A stretch of DNA of 64,000 bases from Paenibacillus sp. JJ-100 (GCF_948329825.1 NZ_CAOJCM010000006.1:186001-250000), one strand, 5' to 3'; positions 35,070 to 45,081 are shown, numbered from the stretch's first letter. Notes: generated by a model from the sequence alone, not told the origin. Program-made: numbers and translations.

Positions 35070-36041
35070 ATGATGAAATCAGGAGCAGGAAGACAGCGCC
35101 GGATCGTGGTTCTGCTGTCCTCACTTATGATATGTGGAGCGTTGTTAGCAGCGTGTCAGAACGGTTCCGGCGCGAAGGACAATCAGAATGCCAGTGGACC
35201 ATCCAGCACGGAACAGGGAGCCGATGGAACAACCGTTCATTTGACCGATGAATCAGACTCGAATGGGAAGGGAAATGCCGAAGGGGATAGCACAACGAAT
35301 TCGGGCAGCGATGAAGGGGCAGGCAGCGGATCAGATAGTGCACCTGCAGGAGAGCAGGGTTCCAATGGAAATGGTAGTGCAACAGCAGAAGATCCACTTA
35401 TGGAGAAACGCAGCATTAGTGCCCTCCAGACGACCATTGATTCCCAGTCTGTGGTGACCAATGCTCAGGCAATGACCGTGATTGTTAACAAGCAACGCAG
35501 TCTGCCGGAAGGGTACGAGCCGAGTGATCTGGTGGAGCCAGATGTGCCGTTTTCTTTTGATGGGCCACATGAGAAGAGACAAATGCGCAAAGAAGCTGCC
35601 GAAGCGCTGGAGAAACTGTTTGCTGGTGCAAAGGCAGATGGTATAGAGCTTCGTGCAGTGTCTGGCTATCGATCTTACCAACGTCAGGTATCCATCTACA
35701 ATAATAATGTGAAAACTAAAGGAGAAGAGTATGCTTCCCGTGTGAGTGCCGTTCCGGGCCGAAGTGAACACCAGACAGGGCTTGCCATGGATGTATCCAG
35801 TCCAAGTGTTGGCAATGTGCTCGAAGAGGTGTTTGGCTCATCCAAAGAAGGTCAATGGCTGGATGAACATGCTGCTGAATATGGGTTTATCATCCGTTAT
35901 CCAAAAGGCGAAGAGGACGTAACGGGTTACGTATACGAGCCTTGGCATATTCGCTACGTGGGTGCCGATCTTGCACCGGATGTGGTGCAGAGTGGATTGA
36001 CACTTGAGGAATACTTTGATGAGGCGAACATCAAGCTGTAA
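35070..36041 (+). CDS. D-alanyl-D-alanine carboxypeptidase lipoprotein (M15/VanY type)
   Basis: A 323-residue lipoprotein: a basic N terminus, hydrophobic core and LLAAC lipobox (Cys about 29), then a long Ser/Gly/Asp/Asn-rich spacer (about 30-115). Peptidase M15B domain with SEHQTGLAMD (zinc ligands His and Asp) and EPWHIRYVG (catalytic/zinc His). It trims the terminal D-Ala from peptidoglycan stem peptides outside the membrane. RBS ATAGGAG. Monocistronic with a strong terminator. A direct vancomycin role is not indicated: no vanS/R/H/A neighbours. Confidence 0.9.
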   Translation: MMKSGAGRQRRIVVLLSSLMICGALLAACQNGSGAKDNQNASGPSSTEQGADGTTVHLTDESDSNGKGNAEGDSTTNSGSDEGAGSGSDSAPAGEQGSNGNGSATAEDPLMEKRSISALQTTIDSQSVVTNAQAMTVIVNKQRSLPEGYEPSDLVEPDVPFSFDGPHEKRQMRKEAAEALEKLFAGAKADGIELRAVSGYRSYQRQVSIYNNNVKTKGEEYASRVSAVPGRSEHQTGLAMDVSSPSVGNVLEEVFGSSKEGQWLDEHAAEYGFIIRYPKGEEDVTGYVYEPWHIRYVGADLAPDVVQSGLTLEEYFDEANIKL

Positions 36042-36049
36042 CATGGAAC

Positions 36050-36121
36050 AACAACAAATCCCCTGAATGACTCCGGTTTAATAGCAGATCCCGGGCGTCA
36101 GATCAGGGGATTTGTTGTTTT
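36050..36121. terminator. Strong terminator after the VanY-type gene
   Basis: A perfect 17-bp stem: AACAACAAATCCCCTGA (36050-36066) with its complement (36103-36119), T-rich on the right and A-rich on the left; it may also serve the convergent gene. Confidence 0.8.
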
Positions 36122-36192
36122 CTGAATAAACAATCATATACGTGATTCCATATCAACTGTTTTTGGGAAGACCAAGTATTACTCAGCTTGTG

Positions 36193-37251
36193 CTAAACTT
36201 CTGGGAGCTCCACAACAACTTTCCAAGCAGTGCCGATTGGAGGCAGGCTCCGTGTCAACGCTGGGCTGTAGAATCCGATCACTTTGGTTCCTTTGGTCAG
36301 TTGCTCCGCTTGTATGACTTCGCCTTTCGGATTCACGAGCGAAGTGGCTTTGTCGATATTTAATACGACATGATCCGGCGCAGTTTCAGTCAGGCGTGTG
36401 CCGGTAATCTCAATCTGGGTAACGATGCCATCCTTTGTATCTACATTTTCAATCGAACCTGCTGTACCAAAAGACTCTGCGGGCTGTGCTGCTATTTCGG
36501 CTGCCGTATCCAGTACGGTCACTTTATATGTTGGTGTCTGTGGTGGCAAACTTAGAGTGGCTGCCAGGGAATGCTCGGCCTCCACGACCATACCGATGGA
36601 GAGATCAGCAAGTGAAATTTCTTTTCCATCTGCGGAAATGAATTGCGTATCCTCGTTCAGATTCAGTACGATGCCATCCGGTCCCGCACCACCAATCTGG
36701 ATGGATGGATATGTATCCTGATTGGAGATCAGGGTAATTACACCGCGTTCCACTACTGTCTTCACGTCCTCCTCACTTGTGATCGTCACCTGATTCCCGG
36801 CTGTGTTTACTTGTGCATGTAGAACTTTCTCCGCAAAAACAGCGGGCACGTAAAGTATCCCATCTTTAATTTCAGGAGCAATGCCCAGAGTTAGCAACAT
36901 TTTGTTCACAGAATAACGGTCTTTACCTGTAAATACCTGAGTCCACAGCGTACCGCGAGTCAGTTCTGCAGACTTGTCTTCTTTATTCCATTTCAGCTCG
37001 ATCCCGAGTGCTTCCGTCAGGGCGCGTAGCGGAATCATGGCTGTTTTCTGATCTTGATTCCAGTATCCATGGGCAACAGATGCACCGTTGACGGATACCT
37101 GTATAGCTTCGGCGGCAATACTCGTGGTTAGAGCGCTGTTCTCCTGCGCTGAAGATATGGTGTTTTCCATGGTTGCAGCATAAGCAGATCCGCCGCTCAG
37201 CGCCATGGAAAGGGCGACCAGGGTGCTTACTTTTTTCATGTTGTTCTTCAT
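36193..37251 (-). CDS. Exported copper-amine-oxidase N-terminal domain protein
   Basis: A 352-residue secreted protein. Signal peptide 1-26 (KKVSTLVALSMALSGGSAYA, AxA cleavage). Residues about 50-160 match the Cu amine oxidase N-like domain (VSVNGASVAHGYW, MIPLRALTEALGIELKWNKE, ADLTRGTLWT-like). The C-terminal half has two similar beta-rich segments, each containing a VVLNxxEDT/ VVLNIDKAT line, suggesting an internal repeat. The ATG at 37251 has AGAAGGGA upstream; the open frame begins 20 codons earlier without a site. Cell-surface structural or binding protein. Confidence 0.75.
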   Translation of the reverse strand: MKNNMKKVSTLVALSMALSGGSAYAATMENTISSAQENSALTTSIAAEAIQVSVNGASVAHGYWNQDQKTAMIPLRALTEALGIELKWNKEDKSAELTRGTLWTQVFTGKDRYSVNKMLLTLGIAPEIKDGILYVPAVFAEKVLHAQVNTAGNQVTITSEEDVKTVVERGVITLISNQDTYPSIQIGGAGPDGIVLNLNEDTQFISADGKEISLADLSIGMVVEAEHSLAATLSLPPQTPTYKVTVLDTAAEIAAQPAESFGTAGSIENVDTKDGIVTQIEITGTRLTETAPDHVVLNIDKATSLVNPKGEVIQAEQLTKGTKVIGFYSPALTRSLPPIGTAWKVVVELPEV

Positions 37252-37543
37252 AAGATCATCCCTTCTCATTAGTGTTATGTTGCGGTAATCTCTTGTATAA
37301 GAGGCCCGCATATCATTAACTGACGAGATAACATGCCGTAGGGTTGCGAATAGATATACACGGAAGAAAAAAGATGGCCGTTAAATTCCAATGAATGCTT
37401 AGTAGGCAGGTTATCCGCAATAGGATTAGGTTAATTTCAAGATATGCGGACAAAGCTGAAAATTCAACACCGGGGATTTATGAAGGCATGCTGCGGGCAG
37501 ACTAGACGTTAAAGAAGTTTTGGAAAATGGAGGGAAAACGAAG

Positions 37544-38614
37544 ATGAGCACTAAGCAAATGCTGCATATCGGTATGATCGGTACAGGTTCTATCTCGGAT
37601 CTTCATATGAGGTATTATGCCAAAAATAAGGATGCCGTTATCTATGCCATCTGTGATCTGAACGAGGAGCGGGCCAAGGCGGTTGCGCAGAAGTATGACG
37701 CTCAATCCGTATACACTAACTATCGTGAGATGCTCGAAGACCCGCATGTGGATGCCGTCAGTATCTGCACATGGAATAACACCCATGCGGAATTCGCTAT
37801 TGCTGCACTGGAAGCGGGCAAGCATGTGCTTCTGGAAAAGCCGGTGGCTACCAATGTTGAAGACGCACTACGGATTGAGGAAGCGGTGAAAAAGAGCGGA
37901 CGTACGCTCGTTGTTGGCTTTGTACGCCGTTATGATAACAATATGCAGATGTTACGCAGGTTCATTGATGCTGGCGAGTTTGGTGAGCTATATTATGCGA
38001 AGGCATCTATTCTGCGACGTCTGGGTAATCCGGGCGGCTGGTTTGCGGACAAGGCTCGGTCCGGCGGTGGACCACTAATTGATCTGGGTGTACATATCAT
38101 TGATCAGTGCTGGTATCTGATGGGTAGACCGAAGCCAGTATCCGTCAGTGGAAATACGTACCGAAAACTCGGCAATCGTGCGAATATTGAACATCTCTCA
38201 TTTTACAAAGCAGCGGATTACAGTGCAGCGATCAATAATGTGGAAGATATGGCGAACGCTCTGATTCGTTTTGAAAATGGCGCTTCACTGGTGGTCGATG
38301 TGAGCTTTACCTTGCATGCCCGCGAGGATGAGTCCTATGTTAGGTTGTACGGGGAACGTGGAGGGTTTGAACTGGAGCCCAAAACGCTGATTGTTTCGGA
38401 GAAACATGACACGATTATGAATATTGAGCCTCAGACGGATCATTCGGGTCTGGATATCCACGGTGCATTCCAGAATCAGATTGATCATTTTGTGGCATGC
38501 AGTCTGAACGGTACACCTCCGATTAGTCCGATTGCGGATGGGGTAACTTCTACCCGTATGCTGTGTGCCATCTACGAGTCTGCCGAGAAAGGGCAGGAGA
38601 TCCGGCTGGACTAA
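37544..38614 (+). CDS. Gfo/Idh/MocA-family NAD(P) sugar oxidoreductase
   Basis: A 356-residue dehydrogenase. N-terminal Rossmann motif IGMIGTGSISDLH; the EKPVATNVEDA segment holds the conserved lysine; the GGPLIDLGVHIIDQCWY segment carries the D and H of the catalytic site. Members oxidise or isomerise sugars and inositols; the substrate cannot be assigned. ATG 37544 is chosen for GGAGGG; a TTG frame start upstream is unlikely. Monocistronic. Confidence 0.9.
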   Translation: MSTKQMLHIGMIGTGSISDLHMRYYAKNKDAVIYAICDLNEERAKAVAQKYDAQSVYTNYREMLEDPHVDAVSICTWNNTHAEFAIAALEAGKHVLLEKPVATNVEDALRIEEAVKKSGRTLVVGFVRRYDNNMQMLRRFIDAGEFGELYYAKASILRRLGNPGGWFADKARSGGGPLIDLGVHIIDQCWYLMGRPKPVSVSGNTYRKLGNRANIEHLSFYKAADYSAAINNVEDMANALIRFENGASLVVDVSFTLHAREDESYVRLYGERGGFELEPKTLIVSEKHDTIMNIEPQTDHSGLDIHGAFQNQIDHFVACSLNGTPPISPIADGVTSTRMLCAIYESAEKGQEIRLD

Positions 38615-38688
38615 GATTTGAACGGTAGAACTTAACTACTAACATGGGAATGCTATTCAGATTTATAACGTGAAACGTTCGCTGACAG

Positions 38689-38732
38689 AATAACCCTCCT
38701 TCCGAGTTCTACTCATTAGAAGGAGGGTTATT
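38689..38732. terminator. Bidirectional terminator
   Basis: AATAACCCTCCTTC (38689-38702) and its perfect complement (38719-38732) between convergent genes. Confidence 0.85.
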
Positions 38733-38734
38733 GA

Positions 38735-39103
38735 TTATTTATTCATTGGCGAGTGTTCATAACCCGGGTCATCGTAGTCGGTATCTTGCAGCTTGGGAAG
38801 CACGTTCATCTCCTCTATGGCTTGTCTGGTCTCCGGTGTGCCGTGATCGTAGAGAAAGGTGTACAACATCGTTACGCCATCTGTAAATCGTTCATTTCCC
38901 TCATCATGATCTGCCGACTTGTAAGGTACGGGTGCTCGCTGCAACGAATAGTCATCACCATCTTCCAGCACTTTCATCAGATCCTGCAATGTTGCCAATT
39001 GTCCGTCATCCAGAAGCACTTCAAACGGTGTAGATTCGTTTTTCGTTTGCTCAATAAGGTTATGAGTTACCGATACATACAGATGTTGTTTACCGTCCTG
39101 CAT
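38735..39103 (-). CDS. Conserved hypothetical protein, acidic
   Basis: A 122-residue soluble acidic protein that I do not recognise. Notable segments are LLDDGQLATLQDLMKVLEDGDDYSLQRAPVPYK and YDDPGYEHSP at the C terminus. GGGGGTTGGATT precedes the ATG. No membrane segment or signal peptide. Single gene between two terminators. Confidence 0.65.
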   Translation of the reverse strand: MQDGKQHLYVSVTHNLIEQTKNESTPFEVLLDDGQLATLQDLMKVLEDGDDYSLQRAPVPYKSADHDEGNERFTDGVTMLYTFLYDHGTPETRQAIEEMNVLPKLQDTDYDDPGYEHSPMNK

Positions 39104-39154
39104 AATCCAACCCCCATTTCAATATTGAAAAAAAGTCCTGTTACTGTTGAATTG

Positions 39155-39200
39155 GAAAAAAAAAGACGCTTCTACTGTTAATAAAACAGCAGCAAGCGCC
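39155..39200 (-). terminator. Terminator of the UvrD-like helicase gene
   Basis: On the minus strand GGCGCTT...CTGTT pairs with AACAG...AAGCGTC (with bulges), followed by nine T. Confidence 0.75.
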
Positions 39201-39317
39201 CTGAAACGAAGATGAAGCCCCTCTATGTGCTAAATAAGTGGTTAACCAATTAACATATTTACATTTTCAGATAACCAATCGCGGAGAATGCGGAGAATAC
39301 GGTGATGTAGAAAATGA

Positions 39318-42062
39318 CTATTTTCCGAACCGATTCGTAACAGGAACCTCCCGAGTACCAGCGATCATCGTCCCAGAACATAATGGACAGGCGGGCGGGC
39401 CAGAGGTTGTTTTTTTCGATGCTTTGCCAGAGGGCACAACTGGTTTCTGCCGTAACCAAGCTTTGCACGTAGCCGAGCTGCATTTCCAGACCGCTACCGT
39501 TTCTGTCCGCTCGGCTCTGCTCGCACCAGCTTGAGAGGAACCCGCATTCCGGGAAGTGCTCGAGGTAAAGGTTGTAGCGGTAGCTTTTGGATGAAGACCT
39601 GGTGTACTAAAAGCCTTATGATCTCGAATAATTCCACTGCCTCGGCGCTCCATGAGACGATCCTCATCTCGCTCATCCAGCATCTCCATTTCCCGATGAT
39701 CCTTGTAGTTTATGGCACTGCGTTGCCGTTCATGTTGAGCATAAGATGAAGAACGTTGATCTGTACTATACGTACCACTTTCACGTTTACGGCTGTCTCC
39801 AGCATGCCCGATGCTTTTCCAGTTCCTGTTGCCGCTGTTGTGGCCTCTATTGTTACCCGTATCTAACCTGTTCCCATTTCCATTGCCACCACCATGGTTG
39901 CTCCTGTACGAGCTTGAATGCCCATGATTCCCATAAGACGATGAGCCGCCTGTGCGCGCTTCTTCCCGTGTTTTGCGTTTGTCCGGAACCTCCATGCCAA
40001 AAGCTTCAAGCAGGAAGCGAGACACGTCCGCAGGTTTGCCATGATGGCTTGCTGGTGAGGTCACATACAGATGCTGCTTGGCACGAGTGATCGCCACATA
40101 AGCCAGTCTGCGTTCTTCCTCTAGGGCCATGTCCAGCTCGGCATCGGTCTGCTGCACGGTGAGTACTGCCTTCTGGTCCTCAGGAATATCCTGACGCAGA
40201 GCGGTGCTATGCGGTACGATGCCTTCGCTCGCTCCAATCCAGTAGACACAAGGGAACTCCAGTCCTTTGGCCCGGTGAATGGTCATGAGCTGTACTGCAT
40301 CACTATCCTGCGCGCGGCGAAGAGATTCCATCTCACGGTGTCTGCGGGACAACTCGTCGGCGAATTGCACGAATTCCTCTACGGTTTCAAACTTTTTGAC
40401 AGCCGCTTCGAATTCATCCAGTGTTTCCAGCATCGTTTCCTTATAGTGGGTGAAGATCGTCGGATCGCCGCTCTCCATATATTTATCGTAGAACTGTCTG
40501 CGCATCTCCTGGATCGCAATAATCGGTTTTAGCTTGTGCAGGGATTTGATCAGCTTGATGCGTTCCTTGACCTGTTCTTGTTGAAAAGGCTTCAGCTTGT
40601 CCCATTTGCTCAGATGAATCAGCGGATATTTTTTGGGCTGCTCCTGTTCACAGCGCTGAATCCATTCCAGGCCCGCATCCCGGGATACGTACAGCGGACC
40701 GAGTGCACTTGGCAGAGCATCCATCGCCCTTGGGTTCAACGACAGCCGCATATGATCCATCAGCGGTTTGATGAGAGACTGATCATAGAATACCGGCGCA
40801 GCCCCGTGTTGTACAAAAGGTACATCCTTCAGCACCAGTTGCTCAAACACCGCCCGGCTGCTGCTGGCTGTCCGGTGCAAGATGGCGATATCTCGATACG
40901 GATACTGTCCTTCCTCTACTTGCTGACAGATCTGATTCACGACCCAGGCAGCTTCTTCCTCGGCGTTCGATGGGGTGGCGAACCTTGGCGCATCTCCGCG
41001 CTGTCCTGCCGCGCGCAAGCGTTTGTCCCGTCTGCGTTTGTTGCGAGCAACCAGCTCACTACCTAGCCCCAGAATGCGCGCATCACTGCGGTAATTAATA
41101 TCCAGCGTCACGATGCGTGCGCCGGGGTATACTTTATCGAATTCCAAAATCGATTCCTGCCTTGCGCCGTTGAACGTATAGATCGTCTGGTCATCGTCTC
41201 CAACCACCATCAGATTGCGGTGAGCCGCAGCAAGCATCTGCACAATCTCGTATTGCAGCCGATTCGTATCCTGAAATTCATCGACCATAATGTATTGAAA
41301 ACGCCGCTGCAGCGGCTTTAACACCGCAGGATCACGAAGCAGCGCAGCCGCGCGCAGCAGGATATCATCAAAATCCATTTTGCCGCGATCCTGCTTCCAG
41401 GTCTCGTATCCGAGCAGCACTCGCTTGGCATCGCGTTCATCCTGCGTTTTCTCCGGCAGGTCTGCCGTGTCTGAGCCCTGCATCTTCCAGGCAGAGAGCA
41501 TCGCCAGCAGGCTCTCCGGCTGAAATGCCTCGCTCATGCCATTCTGGCGCAGCAACATTTTCAGCACTGTATGCTGGGCACGCGGCTCGCCAAATATGTC
41601 CTCCTGCACTCCGTAATGGCGCAGCAGAGTCAGTGCGAACGAGTGAAACGTACGAGCCTGCACCGCTCTTGCCGCAGCAGGTCTTATTCCCGGTAAGGCA
41701 GCAATCCGGTCTTTCATCTCGGCAGCAGCTTTATTCGTAAATGTCACGAGTAGAATGCTACCTGCGTGTACACCACTGACCTCCATCAGATAGCCCGCTC
41801 TTGCAGCCAGTACGGTCGTTTTGCCGCAGCCCGCGCCTGCGAGCGTAAGTATAGGGCCTCTGCCATGGCGCACGGCTGAGATTTGCGGGCCATTGAGTTT
41901 AATGCCGGCTTCTTCAAGCGAGCGGAAATAATAGGCGTCCTGCTGATCATCACTCACAAGCTGCCGGCTGGTTTCCAGTGGAGCGGAGGGAGATTGGGGC
42001 AAGGACGCTGCTGGGGTCACCCCGAGTGGACGGGGGTAGAACGTTGAGTTCGGACTTAACAT
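39318..42062 (-). CDS. UvrD/PcrA-like superfamily 1 helicase with low-complexity tail
   Basis: A 914-residue ATP-dependent 3'-5' helicase. Walker A GAGCGKTT at about 75-82, DEFQDTN (motif II), GDDDQTIYTFNGA (III), INYRSD (IV), TIHRAKGLEF (V) and YVAITRAK (VI). Residues about 690-860 are a Gly/Asn/Ser/Arg/His-rich disordered tail, ending in a cysteine cluster (WKCSSATC ... CPLCSGTM) that looks like a zinc-ribbon. The first 45 residues are an extra, Pro/Ser-rich extension. AGGTGG precedes the ATG. Probably in recombination or repair; it is not the housekeeping pcrA because no pcrB/ligA is present. Confidence 0.9.
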   Translation of the reverse strand: MLSPNSTFYPRPLGVTPAASLPQSPSAPLETSRQLVSDDQQDAYYFRSLEEAGIKLNGPQISAVRHGRGPILTLAGAGCGKTTVLAARAGYLMEVSGVHAGSILLVTFTNKAAAEMKDRIAALPGIRPAAARAVQARTFHSFALTLLRHYGVQEDIFGEPRAQHTVLKMLLRQNGMSEAFQPESLLAMLSAWKMQGSDTADLPEKTQDERDAKRVLLGYETWKQDRGKMDFDDILLRAAALLRDPAVLKPLQRRFQYIMVDEFQDTNRLQYEIVQMLAAAHRNLMVVGDDDQTIYTFNGARQESILEFDKVYPGARIVTLDINYRSDARILGLGSELVARNKRRRDKRLRAAGQRGDAPRFATPSNAEEEAAWVVNQICQQVEEGQYPYRDIAILHRTASSSRAVFEQLVLKDVPFVQHGAAPVFYDQSLIKPLMDHMRLSLNPRAMDALPSALGPLYVSRDAGLEWIQRCEQEQPKKYPLIHLSKWDKLKPFQQEQVKERIKLIKSLHKLKPIIAIQEMRRQFYDKYMESGDPTIFTHYKETMLETLDEFEAAVKKFETVEEFVQFADELSRRHREMESLRRAQDSDAVQLMTIHRAKGLEFPCVYWIGASEGIVPHSTALRQDIPEDQKAVLTVQQTDAELDMALEEERRLAYVAITRAKQHLYVTSPASHHGKPADVSRFLLEAFGMEVPDKRKTREEARTGGSSSYGNHGHSSSYRSNHGGGNGNGNRLDTGNNRGHNSGNRNWKSIGHAGDSRKRESGTYSTDQRSSSYAQHERQRSAINYKDHREMEMLDERDEDRLMERRGSGIIRDHKAFSTPGLHPKATATTFTSSTSRNAGSSQAGASRAERTETVAVWKCSSATCKAWLRQKPVVPSGKASKKTTSGPPACPLCSGTMIAGTREVPVTNRFGK

Positions 42063-42428
42063 GTTTCATCCACCTCTGTATACATTCAGGGATTGATAGA
42101 TCCCGTTCAAACGTAAAGAATTTGCCCGTTTCACAATCGCATTGTAAATTGGTAAGATAGAGTTAATTGTGAATTATATGTGTTTCATAGGTCATCGCTT
42201 TATAAATATGGAGCCAAAGTTCCATTATACCGAACGTATGGTCTTGACGAAAGCCCCTGTTTCCATCCAATATCCGTATAAAACGGAGGGCGGCGTACGT
42301 TTTCGCAACTTTTTGGCTTCATACCGTATAAGTTATATACCCATGGCATATCGCATATTGTGATAGCTGACCAACTATGAATGAAAAATGAAATGATATT
42401 GTTTTGACAGGACAGAGGAGGAATGATT
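42063..42428. other. Intergenic region without a recognisable gene
   Basis: Divergent control region between the helicase (minus) and the zinc-ribbon gene (plus). A 64-codon frame inside (42169-42363) has neither ribosome binding site nor family likeness. No clear terminators or riboswitches seen. Confidence 0.5.
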
Positions 42429-43244
42429 ATGAAACTGCTTCAGCGTATCAAAAACGGAGCAAACAAAGCCACAGAGCGTGCCCAGCACGCCGTTGAAATT
42501 GGCAAAATAAACAATCAGATTGTGGGCTTGCAACAGGAACAGGAAGTCCATTTTACCGATATGGGCCGGATCTTCTATGAGGGGTATCGTGCGCAGGACA
42601 TGACGCGGGCTGAAAAAGAGATGGTGGATCTGTCACATCTGTGTGACGAATTGCAAGATGAGATCGACGCACTGCGGAGCAAAATTGCCGAGCTGAAAAA
42701 TGAACGTCTGTGCGAGTGTGGACACGTCGCATCTCTGGATGCCAACTTCTGTCCGAAGTGTGGACGCAAGTTGGGTGAGTTCAAACCCGGTGCAGCTGCT
42801 TCGGGAGTTGCAGGGGCTACAGGAGCTGCCAAAGCTGCCAAACAAGAGGCCGCAGCTGCACAAAACCCGACTGAGGAGCAGTCCATTTTCAGTGCACCAG
42901 CTATGGAAGAGCATGAAGAGATCGAGCCGTATCATACCGTGATTCCATCCATCGCGGACCTGGAGACCGAGCCTGGATTTAACAGCACCGAATTTACGCT
43001 GGAAGAGAAGGAAGCATTCGATGCCGAGTGGGAACGTCGCCGGGAAGAGGAGATGCAGCGGGAACGTGAGCGCCAGCAGGAGCTGGATGAGCGTATCCGT
43101 TACTGGAAAGAAAACAATCCAATCGTGAACACCGTGGATGTGCAGACCGAAGTGCCGCGTGAAATGGTGAAATGTCAGATATGTGCATCTGAATTGCCAA
43201 AAGGCTCGAAGTGGTGCCCGCGCTGCGGAGCCGAGCAGATCTGA
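42429..43244 (+). CDS. Zinc-ribbon protein with coiled-coil N terminus
   Basis: A 271-residue protein. Residues 1-95 are helical and probably coiled coil (KLLQRIKNGANKATERAQHA). A first zinc ribbon CECGH...CPKCG lies at about 98-118, an Ala-rich linker and a long acidic E/R-rich helix (EEKEAFDAEWERRREEEM) follow, and a second ribbon CQICA...CPRCG closes the protein. Function unknown; likely protein or nucleic-acid contact. AGGAGG lies 7 bases before ATG 42429. A TrmB-like regulator follows 65 bases downstream. Confidence 0.8.
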   Translation: MKLLQRIKNGANKATERAQHAVEIGKINNQIVGLQQEQEVHFTDMGRIFYEGYRAQDMTRAEKEMVDLSHLCDELQDEIDALRSKIAELKNERLCECGHVASLDANFCPKCGRKLGEFKPGAAASGVAGATGAAKAAKQEAAAAQNPTEEQSIFSAPAMEEHEEIEPYHTVIPSIADLETEPGFNSTEFTLEEKEAFDAEWERRREEEMQRERERQQELDERIRYWKENNPIVNTVDVQTEVPREMVKCQICASELPKGSKWCPRCGAEQI

Positions 43245-43309
43245 TCTGATGCAGTAGACGTGCTGCCGTAAGGCAGTGCTGGTTGCTGACAGCATGGGGG
43301 GACAGATAT

Positions 43310-44113
43310 ATGGACCAACTGCTGCATCATTTACGACATCTCGGGTTCACCGAGATGGAGTCCAGGATCATGGTGGAATTAGCCCGTCAGGGATCAGCTT
43401 CGGGATATGAGGTAGCCAAGCGGCTGGGCGTGTCCCGTTCGAATGTATACGCCACCTTGCAACGGCTGGAGCAACGGGGATTTTTGCGATGCAGTCCGGG
43501 CGAGCCTGCCAAATATAGCATGCTCAGACCCGAAGAGATGACACGTATGATTTCAGATCAGATGCACACCTCTTTGGATTACGTCGAGCGAAGTATGCCG
43601 AAGAGCGAACCGGAGAAGCCTGTATTTTACAATGTGGAAGGCGACAAAAATGTGTTTGAGAACCTGAGTCGTGAACTTGCCGCAGCACAGCACGAGATTG
43701 TAGTGGACGTCTGGCGAGAAGAAGCAGAGCTGCTTCGAGAGGATCTGCAGCAGGCCGAGGCTCGGGGTGTGCGCCTGTTGTGGTCTTGTGAAGGTGGGGA
43801 AGGCATGGTGGATCAGCCACTCCCTTTACAGGGATTTCTGTCACATAGCACAGGCACCGGGCGAAAGTTCTCGCTCGTCGTCGATCGCCGGTGGTGCATG
43901 CTGGGCATGCGCGGGGAGTCTTGCCCTACTCAGGCCGTGGTCACGGAGCATCCGGTGATGACGGGCTTACTCCTGAATCATTTTGCACAAGAATTGGTGT
44001 TATACGAACTGGAGCAGGACATGGGGACGGAGCTGGAGGCCCGTTACGGACGACGGTACGCTGACATTGCTGCACAGTACTGGGCTTCACCTTCACCCGA
44101 GAAGGGACAGTGA
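43310..44113 (+). CDS. TrmB-family transcriptional regulator
   Basis: A 267-residue regulator. An N-terminal winged helix (LRHLGFTEMESRIMVELARQ; EVAKRLGVSRSNVYATLQRLEQRG) is followed by a phospholipase-D-like fold domain (VVDVWREEAELL, VRLLWSCEGG, SLVVDRRWCMLG) typical of TrmB sugar-sensing proteins. It probably binds a small molecule and DNA. ATG 43310 follows GGGGGGACAG; the frame is open 9 codons upstream. Target genes unknown. Confidence 0.85.
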   Translation: MDQLLHHLRHLGFTEMESRIMVELARQGSASGYEVAKRLGVSRSNVYATLQRLEQRGFLRCSPGEPAKYSMLRPEEMTRMISDQMHTSLDYVERSMPKSEPEKPVFYNVEGDKNVFENLSRELAAAQHEIVVDVWREEAELLREDLQQAEARGVRLLWSCEGGEGMVDQPLPLQGFLSHSTGTGRKFSLVVDRRWCMLGMRGESCPTQAVVTEHPVMTGLLLNHFAQELVLYELEQDMGTELEARYGRRYADIAAQYWASPSPEKGQ

Positions 44114-44267
44114 CGGAGGAAGAAAGAAGAGGACGAGGCAGAGCGATCATTCGCTGCTGCTTCGTCCTTTTGTGTTTTTAGTATTGCGGTGACGTATGTT
44201 ACGGCGTTTGTTTTCAATCCAGTGAATAGTAGAGGTATGAAGTGGTGCTTTTATTGAGAAAATGAAG

Positions 44268-45002
44268 CTATACTTGTTCAACGCGTTTCAGGGCTTCCAG
44301 TACATCGATATAATATGCGGTTCCATGCGGCACAAAGTCTGCTGCGCGAACATCACATATGATGCGTTCAGATCGAGTAGACGGCGTATGATCGCCAAGA
44401 TCAGACGGCAGGTCAGCTAGTGTTGATATGTCGTCCGGTGGCCCAGATAATACGGCGTCTGCTGATATGGATGAAGCTGAATACGGGCGTACACCGGATG
44501 CTTGAACCACATCTGTCTCCTGACGGAAAAGGGCGAGTAAGTCATCCAGTGGTGCCTCATATAAGCTATCTACTTCGCTAGCTTGCAGCGCATAACTCTC
44601 TAGCGGCTGATTCAGATATACACCGTAGACTGCACTGATTTCTCGGTCCAAGAACGGAACTCCGCGCACTTCACCCTGAAGCTGCTGGGTAGCGGTAAAC
44701 AAATAAGTTAGTGCATCAAACGACGTGTGCACACCCAGTTCTTCTTCCAGCTCCCGATGTGCGTCTTGTAGCTTCTCACCGACAGTGAGATGACCTGCAG
44801 CCGTAATGTCGTAAAATCCGGGGAAGGTATCTTTAATATCCCGCCGCCGCTGAAAGAGAACCATCCGCTTGTCATCTTCATTACGCACGATCCAGCAGTG
44901 AAAGGAACGATGCCAATATCCTTTGGCATGAACCTCGGTACGAGGTGCTGTCCCAATCCATTGGTGCTGATCATTATAAATGTCGAAACGTTCTGGAGTC
45001 AT
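44268..45002 (-). CDS. NUDIX hydrolase, isopentenyl-diphosphate-isomerase-like
   Basis: A 244-residue NUDIX protein. The NUDIX box GHLTVGEKLQDAHRELEEEL (G-x5-E-x7-REx2EE) supplies the metal ligands. The N terminus (FDIYNDQHQWIG ... GYWHRSFHCWIV) resembles the YfcD/IDI-like group that hydrolyses nucleotide-linked or pyrophosphate substrates. An insert at about 170-215 is Ser/Asp-rich and not part of the core fold. AAGGAG before ATG 45002. Substrate unknown. Confidence 0.88.
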   Translation of the reverse strand: MTPERFDIYNDQHQWIGTAPRTEVHAKGYWHRSFHCWIVRNEDDKRMVLFQRRRDIKDTFPGFYDITAAGHLTVGEKLQDAHRELEEELGVHTSFDALTYLFTATQQLQGEVRGVPFLDREISAVYGVYLNQPLESYALQASEVDSLYEAPLDDLLALFRQETDVVQASGVRPYSASSISADAVLSGPPDDISTLADLPSDLGDHTPSTRSERIICDVRAADFVPHGTAYYIDVLEALKRVEQV

Positions 45003-45081
45003 GAAACGTATCTCCTTATATAGCAGAATTTAAAGTTCAAAATTTCACAAAGTATGTTTTTAACGAAAGGGGAACCATCGT

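Noticed and set aside
35070..36041. Vancomycin resistance operon
   Set aside because: The VanY-type carboxypeptidase stands alone without vanHAX or vanRS genes; it is better read as a cell-wall housekeeping enzyme.
42169..42363. 64-codon reading frame between the helicase and the zinc-ribbon gene
   Set aside because: No ribosome binding site, no recognisable family and no conserved context.
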